A DNA stretch of 64,000 nt from Glycomyces fuscus. GTDB taxonomy: Bacteria; Actinomycetota; Actinomycetes; Streptosporangiales; Streptosporangiaceae. The notes under the pieces are model-generated. The model was not told the origin of the DNA. It saw only the letters and a list, made by a program, of their open reading frames with translations, and did not search any database. The position numbers and the translations under genes were made by a program. This document shows positions 7,852 to 15,822 of the stretch, one piece after another. The stretch is from contig NYMS01000006.1 of assembly GCA_002529455.1 (NCBI GenBank), forward strand, positions 124,001 to 188,000, written 5' to 3'. Positions within the stretch are counted from its first letter, which is position 1. Each line of letters begins with the position of its first letter.

Positions 7852-8775
7852 ATGGCCGAAACCGCCCCGCGGGGGCGCCCGCTGGTGCTCGACGGCGGGC
7901 TGGCGACCCGTCTGGAGGCCTACGGCCGCGACCTGGGCGGCGGGCTCTGGTCGGCGCGGCTGCTGGCCGAGGAGCCCGACCTCGTCCGCCGGGTGCACCG
8001 GGACTACTTCGAGGCGGGCGCGGACGTGGCCATCGCCGCCGGGTACCAGGCGAGCGTTCCGGCGCTGACGGCGCGGGGCGCCACCCCGGCCGAGGCCCGG
8101 GCGCTGATCGCCCGCTCGGTGGAGCTGGCGCGGGCCGAGCGCGACGCGTTCGGCTCCGGCCTGGTGGCCGCCGGGGTGGGCCCCTACGGGGCGGCCCGGG
8201 CGGACGGCTCGGAGTACACCGGCGACTACGACCTGGACGAGGAGGGCCTGTACGCCTGGCACCGGGAGCGCTGGCGGGTGCTCGCCGACGCCGGGGCGGA
8301 CCTGCTCGCCTGCGAGACCGTCCCCTCCACGGCCGAGGCCCGGGCCCTGGCCCGGCTGCTCGCCGAGACCCCCGGCGCCCGCGCGTGGATCAGCTTCTCC
8401 TGCCGGGACGGCGAGCGCGTCAGCGACGGCACCCCCCTGCGCGAGGCCGCCGCCGAACTCGCCCCGCTGCACGCCGACGGACGCCTGGTGGCGGTGGGCG
8501 TCAACTGCACCGCGCCCCGGCACGTCCCGGCCCTGGTGCGCGCGGTCGCCGGTTGCGGTGTCCCGGCGGTGGCCTACCCCAACTCCGGGGAGGCGTGGGA
8601 CGCGGCGCGGGGGCGGTGGACCGGCACGGCCGTCCCCGAGGGGTTCGGCCGTGCCGCGGTGGACTGGTACGAGGCCGGAGCGGTGCTCGTGGGCGGGTGC
8701 TGCCGCACCGGCCCCGAGCACGTCCGCTCCGTGCGCGCCCACCTGGACCGCGCCGTGTCGGCGGACACGCCCTAG
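7852..8775 (+). CDS. mmuM: Homocysteine S-methyltransferase (MmuM-like)
   Basis: Single-domain zinc methyltransferase of 307 residues, predicted to move a methyl group from S-methylmethionine or SAM to homocysteine, making methionine. The TIM-barrel start LVLDGGLATRLE is typical. The zinc ligands are visible as Cys in VNCTAP near residue 218 and the Cys pair in GGCC near residues 281-284. The ATG has a GGAGG site eight bases upstream. It sits on the strand opposite to the dcw genes, between ftsI and murE, which normally adjoin, and its stop overlaps the ftsI stop tail-to-tail. The exact methyl donor cannot be decided from sequence. Confidence 0.88.
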   Translation: MAETAPRGRPLVLDGGLATRLEAYGRDLGGGLWSARLLAEEPDLVRRVHRDYFEAGADVAIAAGYQASVPALTARGATPAEARALIARSVELARAERDAFGSGLVAAGVGPYGAARADGSEYTGDYDLDEEGLYAWHRERWRVLADAGADLLACETVPSTAEARALARLLAETPGARAWISFSCRDGERVSDGTPLREAAAELAPLHADGRLVAVGVNCTAPRHVPALVRAVAGCGVPAVAYPNSGEAWDAARGRWTGTAVPEGFGRAAVDWYEAGAVLVGGCCRTGPEHVRSVRAHLDRAVSADTP

Positions 8776-10742
8776 TCGGAGCCCTGGTCCTCGAACAGCC
8801 GGATGGCGGGAGGCTCGGTCCCCGACGGCGGGACCTTCAGCGTCTTGAGCGCGAAGGACATGACGTCGTTGAACACCGGCCCCGCGGCCTCGCCGCCGTA
8901 GTAGTCCCTCTGGGGGTCGTGCAGGACCACCTGGACCACGACCTGCGGGTCGTCGGCGGGCGCGAACCCGGCGAAGGTGGACGTGTACCCGCCGGTCTCG
9001 TAGCTGCCCGTCTCGGGGTCGATCCGGTTGGCGGTGCCGGTCTTGCCGGCGACCCGGTACCCGTCGATGCGGGCCTGGGGAGCGGTGCCCTCGTCGCTGG
9101 TGACCGCCTCCAGCATCAGCGTGAGCTGCTCCGCGGTCTCCTCGCTGATCACGCGCCGCCGGTCGGGCTCCTCGGCCGGGGTGAACTCCCCCTGGGCGTT
9201 CACCGTCCCGGCGACCACCCGGGGGTCCACCCGCACCCCGCCGTTGGCGATGGTGGCGTACACCGACGCCAGCTGGGTGGCGTTCACCGACAGGCCGTGG
9301 CCCATGGAGACCGACGGCAGCTGGGTGCCCCACCAGTCGTCGGGGTCGGTGAGGACGCCCGCCTCCTCCCCCGGCAGCTGGAGGCCGGTCGGCTGTCCGA
9401 GCCCGAAGTCCCGCATGTAGGAGTGCAGGACGCCCCGGCCCACCTGGTCGGCGATCTTGATGGTGCCCACGTTGCTGGACTGGGCCATGATGCCGTTGAC
9501 CGTGAGGCGCAGGGTCTCGTGGGGGCTGGAGTCGCGGAAGGTCTGGTCCAGGTACTCCATGCTGTAGGGCACGGTGTAGACCGTTTCCGGGGTGGTGAGC
9601 CCCTCCTCCAGCGCCGAGCCGATGGTGATGACCTTGTTGGTGCTGCCCGGCTCGAAGGTCATGGCCACCGCGCCGTTGGACCACTGCTCCGCGGAGCTGG
9701 AGGAGATGTCGCTCTGGGAGTAGGTGGGGTAGTCGGCCATGGCGAGGATCTCGCCGGTGCCGACCCGTTCCACGATGACGCTGCCGCCCAGGGCGTCCAG
9801 CTCCTCCACCCGCTCGGCCAGGGTCTGGGCGGCGTACCACTGGATGTCCTGGTTCAGGGTCAGCCGCACGTCCTGGCCCGGCTCGGGCTCCCTGACCAGG
9901 CCGCCCGCCATGGGGATCTGGGTGCCGTCCGCGCCCACCTCGACGCGGCGCTTGCCCGCCTCGCCGGCCAGGGTGTCGTCGAGGTAGCCCTCCAGCCCCT
10001 CCAGGCCGTGGCCCTCGGCGCCCACGAAGCCGACGAGGTCGGCGGCGCCGGTCTCCTCGGGGTAGACGCGCTCGTAGGCGACCTCCGAGCCCAGACCGGA
10101 CAGCCCGAGTCCGGTCAGCTCCTCGCACTCCTGGGGCAGGACGCCGCGGGCGACCACCTCGTAGCGGCTGGGCGCGGCGTCCACCTTCTGGGCGACCTCG
10201 TCCTCCTCCAGGTCGAGGCGGGTGACCAGCTCATCGACGAGCTGGTCGCGCTCGTCCTCGGCGACCGTCTCGGGGTCGACGAAGACGGTGCACACCTCCA
10301 GCGACAGCGCGAAGGGGTTGCCGTCGGCGTCGGTGATCTGGCCGCGCAGCGTGGGGATGTCGATGGTCTGCAGGCGCGTGTTGGAGGCCGCCTCGGCGTA
10401 GTGGTCGGCCTCCACGACCTGGATCTGCACCAGGCGCCCGGCGAAGAGCAGCAGGACCGCCATGGCCAGGGCCCCGCCGGCCTTGATGCGCGCCGGCGGC
10501 TCGCCCCTGCGGAAGGTGCGGCGCAGCAGGGGCGGGAGCGGGGGCGGGGAGCCCCCGCGGCGGGAGCGTTCGCCGCCGCGCGCCTCCCTCGGCGCCCGCC
10601 CCTGGGCGCGCGCCGAGGGGCGGGCGCCGCCGTCGGGGCGGCGCTGCCCGCGCTGGGACCGCTTGCTGGGCCGGGCCCCCGAGCGGTTGGCCGCTCCGGG
10701 CCTGCGGGGGTCCCGGGGACGCCGGTCTCGGGGAGCGCTCAC
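8772..10742 (-). CDS. ftsI: FtsI/PBP3, septal D,D-transpeptidase
   Basis: Class B penicillin-binding protein of 656 residues that crosslinks septal peptidoglycan with FtsW. A basic, Pro/Arg-rich cytoplasmic tail (about 1-85) precedes one membrane anchor (about 88-108), a dimerisation domain, and the transpeptidase domain. That domain carries the active-site motif STNK (near 362), SSN (near 424) and KTGT (near 566). The GTG start overlaps the FtsL-like stop by four bases. The 3' end overlaps the convergent methyltransferase gene by four bases, so the two transcripts must run into each other. Confidence 0.96.
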   Translation of the reverse strand: MSAPRDRRPRDPRRPGAANRSGARPSKRSQRGQRRPDGGARPSARAQGRAPREARGGERSRRGGSPPPLPPLLRRTFRRGEPPARIKAGGALAMAVLLLFAGRLVQIQVVEADHYAEAASNTRLQTIDIPTLRGQITDADGNPFALSLEVCTVFVDPETVAEDERDQLVDELVTRLDLEEDEVAQKVDAAPSRYEVVARGVLPQECEELTGLGLSGLGSEVAYERVYPEETGAADLVGFVGAEGHGLEGLEGYLDDTLAGEAGKRRVEVGADGTQIPMAGGLVREPEPGQDVRLTLNQDIQWYAAQTLAERVEELDALGGSVIVERVGTGEILAMADYPTYSQSDISSSSAEQWSNGAVAMTFEPGSTNKVITIGSALEEGLTTPETVYTVPYSMEYLDQTFRDSSPHETLRLTVNGIMAQSSNVGTIKIADQVGRGVLHSYMRDFGLGQPTGLQLPGEEAGVLTDPDDWWGTQLPSVSMGHGLSVNATQLASVYATIANGGVRVDPRVVAGTVNAQGEFTPAEEPDRRRVISEETAEQLTLMLEAVTSDEGTAPQARIDGYRVAGKTGTANRIDPETGSYETGGYTSTFAGFAPADDPQVVVQVVLHDPQRDYYGGEAAGPVFNDVMSFALKTLKVPPSGTEPPAIRLFEDQGSD

Positions 10743-11185
10743 TCACCGCTCCCGTTGGCGCCGCTGACCTCACCGCTCGCGGGGTCGAGGAAGAGCGGGG
10801 CCTCGCCCTGCTCCATGCCCATGCCCTCGGCCTCGCCGGAGATGCGCTCGGAGCTCTCCAGCTGGGCGACGGTGCTGCGCAGTTGCTGCTCCTCCTGGGA
10901 CAGCTCCCGGTTCTCCTCCTTGAGGCTGGCGATGGCGTAGGCCTCCTCGGCCACGACGCTGCGCAGGACGAGGAGGCTGACGAGCGTGGCTCCCAGCAGG
11001 CAGAGGACGAGCAGGACGAAGGGGATGCGCGGCGCCCGGCCCTGCGCACCGCCCTTGGGCCGCGTGTGCTCGGCCGGTGACGGCGCGGGCCTGTTCGCGC
11101 GCTTGGGCTGCGCGGGGGCCGCCGTCTTGGCGGCGGGCCTGCCGCCGCGGGCGGGTGCGCGGCGCGTGTCCGTCCTCGTGCTCAT
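10739..11185 (-). CDS. ftsL: FtsL-like divisome protein
   Basis: A 148-residue bitopic membrane protein. It has an Ala/Pro/Arg-rich cytoplasmic tail (1-50), one transmembrane helix (PFVLLVLCLLGATLVSLLVL, about 55-74), and then a predicted coiled coil with the heptad-like ASLKEENRELSQEEQQLRS (about 85-112) outside the membrane. Size, topology and position between rsmH and ftsI match actinobacterial FtsL/septum-formation-initiator proteins, which recruit FtsW-FtsI through the coiled coil. Sequence conservation is low in this family, so the call rests on topology and context. It starts nine bases after the rsmH stop and overlaps ftsI by four bases. Confidence 0.82.
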   Translation of the reverse strand: MSTRTDTRRAPARGGRPAAKTAAPAQPKRANRPAPSPAEHTRPKGGAQGRAPRIPFVLLVLCLLGATLVSLLVLRSVVAEEAYAIASLKEENRELSQEEQQLRSTVAQLESSERISGEAEGMGMEQGEAPLFLDPASGEVSGANGSGE

Positions 11186-11194
11186 CTGGTCTCC

Positions 11195-12286
11195 CTACTG
11201 CCGCGGCGGTCGCACGCGTTCGGCCGCCCGGAGACGGGCCGACTGTGCGCGCGGGTTGCGTTCGTTCTCTTCGTCCGTGGGGAGTTCGGCCCCCCGGGTG
11301 AGGAGCCGGAGTTCGGGCTGCCGGTCGGGAAGGGGGACCGGCAGGTCGGCGGGTGTGGTGTCGGTGGCCAGCGCGGCCAGGGCCCTCTTGGTCATCCGGT
11401 CCTCCAGCGAGTGGTAGGACAGCACGGCCACCCGGCCGCCGACCGCCAGGCGCGCGACGGCGGCGGGCAGGGCGCGTTCGAGGATGGACAGCTCGGCGTT
11501 GACCTCGATGCGCAGGCCCTGGAAGGTGCGCTTGGCGGGGTGGCCGCCGGTGCGGCGGGTGGCGGCCGGGATGGCCTCGCGCACCAGTTCGGCCAGCGCG
11601 CGGGTGGACTCGATGGGCGCCTGGGCGCGCCGGCGCTCGATGGCCCTGGCCACGCGCGAGGCGAAGCGCTCCTCGCCGTAGGCGCGCAGCACGCGGGTGA
11701 GCTCGGCGACCGGGTAGGTGTTGACGACCTCGGCGGCGGTGAGCGGCTGGGTGCGGTCCATGCGCATGTCCAGCGGCGCGTCGTGGGCGTAGGCGAAGCC
11801 GCGGTCGGTCTCGTCCAGCTGCGGCGAGGACACGCCGAGGTCGAGCAGGACGGCGTCGGCCTCGGCCGCGCCCGCCTCGTCCAGGGCGCGCGGGATGTCG
11901 GAGTAGACCGCGTGCACGAAGTGGGTGCGGTCGGCGTAGGGCGCCAGGCGCGCGGCGCTGCGCTCCAGGGCGGTGGTGTCGCGGTCGACGCCGACCAGGC
12001 GCATGCCGGGGCAGGCCCGTAGGAGCGCCTCGGAGTGGCCGCCCAGTCCCAGGGTTCCGTCGACGAGGACGGCGCCGGGCCTGTCGAGGGCCGGGGCGAG
12101 CAGTTCCACGATCCGGTCGAGCATGACGGGCACGTGCAGGGGGTCGGCTCCGGAGCGGGCCGCCCCCACGTTCGCCCGCTCCGCGCCGGTGTGCTCCCCG
12201 TCGGCGCGGACGCCGTCCCCGTCCGGGCGGGCGTCCCCGGGCCCGTCGTCCTGCCGGATGTCCCCCATGTGCTGCTGTTCCTCCAC
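11195..12286 (-). CDS. rsmH: 16S rRNA (cytosine-1402-N4)-methyltransferase RsmH
   Basis: Methylates N4 of C1402 in the ribosomal decoding centre. The 363-residue reading has a poorly conserved acidic extension (1-45), then [13 protein letters not shown], where family similarity starts. The SAM-binding [14 protein letters not shown] is near 75-88 and [13 protein letters not shown] near 145. The C-terminal half has [11 protein letters not shown] and [11 protein letters not shown] downstream start is possible because the extension is variable. It lies in the mraZ-rsmH-ftsL-ftsI operon but is separated from mraZ by 260 bases. Confidence 0.96.
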   Translation of the reverse strand: MEEQQHMGDIRQDDGPGDARPDGDGVRADGEHTGAERANVGAARSGADPLHVPVMLDRIVELLAPALDRPGAVLVDGTLGLGGHSEALLRACPGMRLVGVDRDTTALERSAARLAPYADRTHFVHAVYSDIPRALDEAGAAEADAVLLDLGVSSPQLDETDRGFAYAHDAPLDMRMDRTQPLTAAEVVNTYPVAELTRVLRAYGEERFASRVARAIERRRAQAPIESTRALAELVREAIPAATRRTGGHPAKRTFQGLRIEVNAELSILERALPAAVARLAVGGRVAVLSYHSLEDRMTKRALAALATDTTPADLPVPLPDRQPELRLLTRGAELPTDEENERNPRAQSARLRAAERVRPPRQ

Positions 12287-12546
12287 GCTGTCGCCGTCTC
12301 CCCCCGAGTCGCCGCGGTAGCGCCGCGGTCGGTGCGCTCCACGGTGTCCTTTGGCGTGGCCCGGCGGGTTCCGGCGGGCCTCCGGACACGGCCGCTATTG
12401 TCCACCTTCCGGTGGCTTCGCGCTCACGACCTGGCACCGGGGAAGTCGCGCCAGCTCGTGGAGACCGCGCCCGGAGGCCGTTGCCGGACTCCGGCTTGCG
12501 AGGTGTGGACTGTGTGCTGGTCGGCCCGGCGGAGCTTCCGCCGGGG
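12287..12546 (-). ncRNA. Structured mraZ-rsmH leader, possible mraW RNA motif
   Basis: This 260-base minus-strand spacer has no gene, and such a gap is unusual inside the operon. It starts with a perfect hairpin directly after the mraZ stop and contains further short inverted repeats. From established knowledge, an 'mraW' RNA motif lies upstream of mraW (rsmH) in Actinobacteria. The position fits, but I did not verify the consensus by eye, so the assignment is tentative. Confidence 0.3.
12525..12545 (-). terminator. Hairpin immediately after mraZ
   Basis: CCCGGCGGA (12525-12533) and its perfect complement (12537-12545) enclose a three-base loop. The stem begins two bases beyond the mraZ stop codon and has no U tract. 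It could attenuate or process the mraZ-rsmH transcript rather than fully terminate it. Confidence 0.5.
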
Positions 12547-12978
12547 TCACAGCACCCCGGGCAGCACCTCCTCCGACAGTTGCGCGAACGCGGGTTCCTG
12601 CTCGGCCTCGTAGTCCGCCCAGGCCCGGGAGTCCCAGATCTCCAGGCGGGTGTTGGCGCCGATCACGACGCACTCCCGCTCCAGGCCCGCGTAGTCGCGG
12701 AGCTTGGCCGGGATGGTGACCCTGCCCTGTTTGTCGCAGTTCTCGTCCGAGGCGCTGGCGAAGAGGACCCTGCTGTAGTCGCGCACCGCCTTGGCGGTGA
12801 CCGGGGTGGTGGCGAGTGCGTCGGTGATGCGCCGGAACTCCTCCGTCGGGAAGACGTAGAGGCAGCGTTCCTGGCCCTTGGTGATCACCAGACCCCCCGA
12901 CAGCACGTCGCGGTACTTCGCGGGGAGGAAGAGCCGCCCCTTCTGGTCGAGCCGGGGCGTGTGGGTGCCGAGGAACAC
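12547..12978 (-). CDS. mraZ: Transcriptional regulator MraZ
   Basis: First gene of the dcw cluster, 143 residues. It has two tandem SpoVT/AbrB-type DNA-binding domains, each with its own signature: [15 protein letters not shown] near residues 10-24 and [15 protein letters not shown] near 81-95. MraZ forms ring oligomers that bind short repeats upstream of its own gene and control the operon. The start is GTG at 12976-12978 with a GGAGG site. Four phased GTGG repeats overlap the promoter 43-76 bases upstream (see that entry), strongly suggesting autoregulation. Confidence 0.97.
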   Translation of the reverse strand: MFLGTHTPRLDQKGRLFLPAKYRDVLSGGLVITKGQERCLYVFPTEEFRRITDALATTPVTAKAVRDYSRVLFASASDENCDKQGRVTIPAKLRDYAGLERECVVIGANTRLEIWDSRAWADYEAEQEPAFAQLSEEVLPGVL

Positions 12979-13020
12979 ACTTCCACCTCCCTCACCCTCG
13001 AAGTGGAGAATTCGCCCTCT

Positions 13021-13060
13021 CCACGATGCCCCACCTTACTCCACTCTTCCCCACCGTCAA
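13021..13060 (-). promoter_or_regulatory. mraZ promoter with four phased MraZ boxes
   Basis: On the minus strand TTGACG (13055-13060), a 16-base spacer and TAAGGT (13033-13038) form a good promoter. GTGG occurs at 13051-13054, 13041-13044, 13031-13034 and 13021-13024, exactly every 10 bases. MraZ is known to bind direct repeats of TGGGN type with this spacing, so the boxes overlay the promoter itself. Confidence 0.85.
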
Positions 13061-13393
13061 CAGATCTTTCCGGCTTTTGCACCCTCGGGAAACGACGAAA
13101 GCGCAGGTCAGAGCGTTGGGTGCGGAGGTGGGGGAGGGTGGGGGACCCGGGGTGTGTCGCCGGAGCCCGGACGAAGCGCACCCCGGTGACCTGCGGCGAC
13201 ACCGCCCTCGTGCGCGCGTGCGCGCGGGAGGGGACGGACCGGGAACCCGGCGCGCCGGGTCGGCGTGTCGCGGCGACGGGGCGGTGTCCGCGGCCGGGCG
13301 GAACGCGAGGTCGGCGCCGGGTCCCCGCCGGCTCCGCACCCTCGCTCCACACCCCTGCCGCCACCGAGAATCAGAAGAGCGGTTGGAGCCCTT

Positions 13394-13475
13394 TGACCTC
13401 TTTGGTCATCCCTGGAACCAATCAGCCGCTGATTCCGGCACTTCGGTTTGCAATCGGTTCGATTGGGCCTAGCCT
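13394..13475 (+). promoter_or_regulatory. Candidate moxR promoter with inverted repeats
   Basis: TTGCAA (13448-13453), a 16-base spacer and TAGCCT (13470-13475) form a plausible promoter about 50 bases before moxR. Inverted repeats are TGACC-N5-GGTCA (13394-13408), AATCAG-N3-CTGATT (13420-13434) and CAATCG-N3-CGATTG (13451-13465). The last lies inside the promoter spacer and starts 31 bases from the previous one. Confidence 0.5.
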
Positions 13476-13523
13476 CAGTTCCGAACAGCGGCACACGGAG
13501 CCACAGGGAGCGGGAGGGGTCTG

Positions 13524-14516
13524 GTGTCACTCGGTACACACCACGGCGGTCACGGGGGCGGCGTCCAGGCGGACGTCGGCGAGATCGTCGCCGTGGCCGA
13601 CCGCATCCGCACCGCGATCGAGACGGTCATCGAGGGCAAGCCGGAGGTGCTGCGCCTGGCGCTGACGGTCCTGCTCGCCGAGGGCCACCTGCTCATCGAG
13701 GACGTTCCCGGCGTCGGCAAGACGATGCTGGCCAAGGCCCTGGGCCGGGCCGTGGACTGCTCCGTCCAGCGCGTGCAGTTCACGCCGGACCTACTGCCCA
13801 GCGACATCACCGGCGTCAGCGTCTACCACCAGGACCGGCGCGAGTTCGAGTTCAACCCCGGACCGGTGTTCGCCAACATCGTGGTGGGCGACGAGATCAA
13901 CCGCGCCTCGCCCAAGACCCAGGCCGCCCTGCTGGAGTGCATGGCCGAGCGCCAGGTCAGCGTGGACGGCCAGACCCGCGCCCTGGAGCGGCCGTTCATG
14001 GTGGTGGCCACCCAGAACCCGGGCGACATGGAGGGCACCTACGCCCTCCCCGAGGCCCAGCGCGACCGGTTCATGGCCCGCGTCTCGGTCGGCTACCCCG
14101 CTCCCCAGGCCGAGCTCGACATGATCGACTCGCACAGCTCCAACTCGCCGCTGGAGGACCTGGCTCCCGTCACCAACGCCGCCCAGGTCCGCGACCTGGC
14201 CGACCGGGTGCGCACGGTGCACGTGGCCCCGGGCATGCGCCGCTACGTCGTGGACCTGGTCAACGCGACCCGGACCAGCCCCGAGCTGCGCCTGGGCGCC
14301 TCGCCGCGGGCCACCCTGCACCTGGTGCAGGCCGCGCGCGCCTACGCCGCCCTGGAGGGACGGCACTACGTCGTGCCCGACGACGTGCAGACCCTGGCCG
14401 TGCCGGTGCTCGCGCACCGGCTGCTGCCCGCCCCCGAGGCGCAGATGGAGCGCCTGTCCCCCGAGCAGATCGTGGCCAAACTCGTCGCGCGCCTGCCCGT
14501 GCCCGGCCCGCAGTAG
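13524..14516 (+). CDS. MoxR-family AAA+ ATPase
   Basis: A 330-residue AAA+ ATPase of the MoxR group, thought to act as a chaperone that matures partner proteins encoded beside it. Walker A is EDVPGVGKTMLAKAL near residues 59-73, Walker B VGDEINR near 121, and sensor-1 ATQNP near 163. The start is GTG with a GGGAGGGG site. It leads a three-gene module with DUF58 and transglutaminase proteins, a combination common in actinobacteria. The module lies beside, and divergent from, mraZ. Its substrate is not known. Confidence 0.93.
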   Translation: MSLGTHHGGHGGGVQADVGEIVAVADRIRTAIETVIEGKPEVLRLALTVLLAEGHLLIEDVPGVGKTMLAKALGRAVDCSVQRVQFTPDLLPSDITGVSVYHQDRREFEFNPGPVFANIVVGDEINRASPKTQAALLECMAERQVSVDGQTRALERPFMVVATQNPGDMEGTYALPEAQRDRFMARVSVGYPAPQAELDMIDSHSSNSPLEDLAPVTNAAQVRDLADRVRTVHVAPGMRRYVVDLVNATRTSPELRLGASPRATLHLVQAARAYAALEGRHYVVPDDVQTLAVPVLAHRLLPAPEAQMERLSPEQIVAKLVARLPVPGPQ

Positions 14517-14580
14517 ACCCGGCGCCCGCGGCCCGCCCACCCTCGTTCCCCCGTACGCACCCGCCCCCGAGAGAGGGTCC

Positions 14581-15822
14581 ATGCGCCCGCACCGAACCCT
14601 CACCGCACGAGGCGTCTGCATGCTCGTCCTCGGCCTGACCGCCCTGGTGGCCGGCCTGGTCGTGGGGCAGCGCGAGGTCGTGGGCCTGGGCGTGCTGCTG
14701 ACGGCGGTCCCGCCGCTGTCGGCGCTGACGGTCCTGGGGGCCGCCTCCCGGATCGTGCACAGCCGCACCCTGTCCCCCGTCCGGATCCCGGCGGGGCACA
14801 ACGCGCGGGTGCAGCTGCGCGTGGGCAACTCCTCGCGGGCCTGGCCGGTGGCCGCGGTGTCGGTGGAGGACACACTGCCCGTGCCGCTGGGCGGCGAGCC
14901 CCGCTACACGGTGGGTTACCTGGGCCCGCGCGCCGTGCGCGACGTCGCCTACCTGGTGCGCCCCGCCGTACGCGGCAACTACCCGGTGGGCCCGTTGCGG
15001 GTCGGGGTGACCGACCCGCTGGGGTGCGTGCGGGTCAGCCGCACCGTGGGCGCCCCCTCGCGCCTGCTCGTGACCCCCGCGACCGTCCCGCTGACCGCCC
15101 TGGGCGCCGCCGACGGCTCCAAGGGCGAGGACTCGCCGCGCCGTTCGGTGAGCGGCGCCGGGGAGCAGGACCCCGTCCCCCGCGAGTACCGGTACGGCGA
15201 CGACCTGCGCAAGGTGCACTGGCGGTCCACCGCCAAGCACGGTGAGCTGATGGTGCGCCGGGACGAGCAGCACTCGCGCGAGAACAGCGTGGTCCTGCTG
15301 GACACGCGGCGCGGCGCGCACGGGCACCCGGGGCCCGGCGGATCCCTGGAGACCGCGGTGAGCGCGGCCGCCTCGGTGGCGGTGCACCTGGTCGACAGCG
15401 GCCACGAGCTGCGCCTGCACACCGAGCGGGGCCGGGTGCCGACCGCGAGCGCGTCGGGCGTGCTGGACAGCCTGGCCGTCGCGGAGCCCTCCGACACCGC
15501 CGGCCTGCTCGGCGGGATCGGCGCGCTGGCCGACGCACGCGGGGTGGCCGGCCTGGTGGTGGCGGTGCTGGGCGCGGTGGACCCGGAGGAGGCCGCCGTC
15601 CTGTCCCGCACGGGCGGCCGGGGCGTCCGCGTCGCCGTGCTGTGCGCGCACGCCGCCTGGCCCGGCCCCGACACCCTGCGCGGAGTCCACGACGTGCTGA
15701 CCGCCGCCGGATGGCGCGTCCTCGTCCTGTGCTCCGCCGCCGAACTGCCCGACCTGTGGCACCGCGCCTGCGCGCCCGTTCCCGCCGCCGGGCCGCACAC
15801 CCCCCGGAAGGGTCCGCGTTGA
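14581..15822 (+). CDS. DUF58 domain protein
   Basis: A 413-residue protein with two hydrophobic segments near the N-terminus (about 12-30 and 35-55). Then comes the DUF58 hallmark REYRYGDDLRKVHWRSTAKH near residues 200-220 and a von Willebrand-A-like C-terminal half. DUF58 proteins regularly accompany MoxR ATPases and may be their client or adaptor at the membrane. It is 64 bases after moxR and its TGA overlaps the next start (TTGA). No enzymatic role is established. Confidence 0.92.
   Translation: MRPHRTLTARGVCMLVLGLTALVAGLVVGQREVVGLGVLLTAVPPLSALTVLGAASRIVHSRTLSPVRIPAGHNARVQLRVGNSSRAWPVAAVSVEDTLPVPLGGEPRYTVGYLGPRAVRDVAYLVRPAVRGNYPVGPLRVGVTDPLGCVRVSRTVGAPSRLLVTPATVPLTALGAADGSKGEDSPRRSVSGAGEQDPVPREYRYGDDLRKVHWRSTAKHGELMVRRDEQHSRENSVVLLDTRRGAHGHPGPGGSLETAVSAAASVAVHLVDSGHELRLHTERGRVPTASASGVLDSLAVAEPSDTAGLLGGIGALADARGVAGLVVAVLGAVDPEEAAVLSRTGGRGVRVAVLCAHAAWPGPDTLRGVHDVLTAAGWRVLVLCSAAELPDLWHRACAPVPAAGPHTPRKGPR

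Larger units (their letters stand above)
12979..13523. other. Divergent mraZ/moxR control region
   Basis: This 545-base region has no credible gene. The left part holds the mraZ promoter and MraZ boxes. The middle (about 13100-13380) is GC-rich without structure I can name. The right part has three short inverted repeats (13394-13408, 13420-13434, 13451-13465) and a candidate promoter for moxR at 13448-13475. Confidence 0.75.

Noticed and set aside
13108..13539. Minus-strand 143-codon frame upstream of mraZ
   Set aside because: Pro/Arg-rich with no conserved features; it overlaps the promoter region of moxR.
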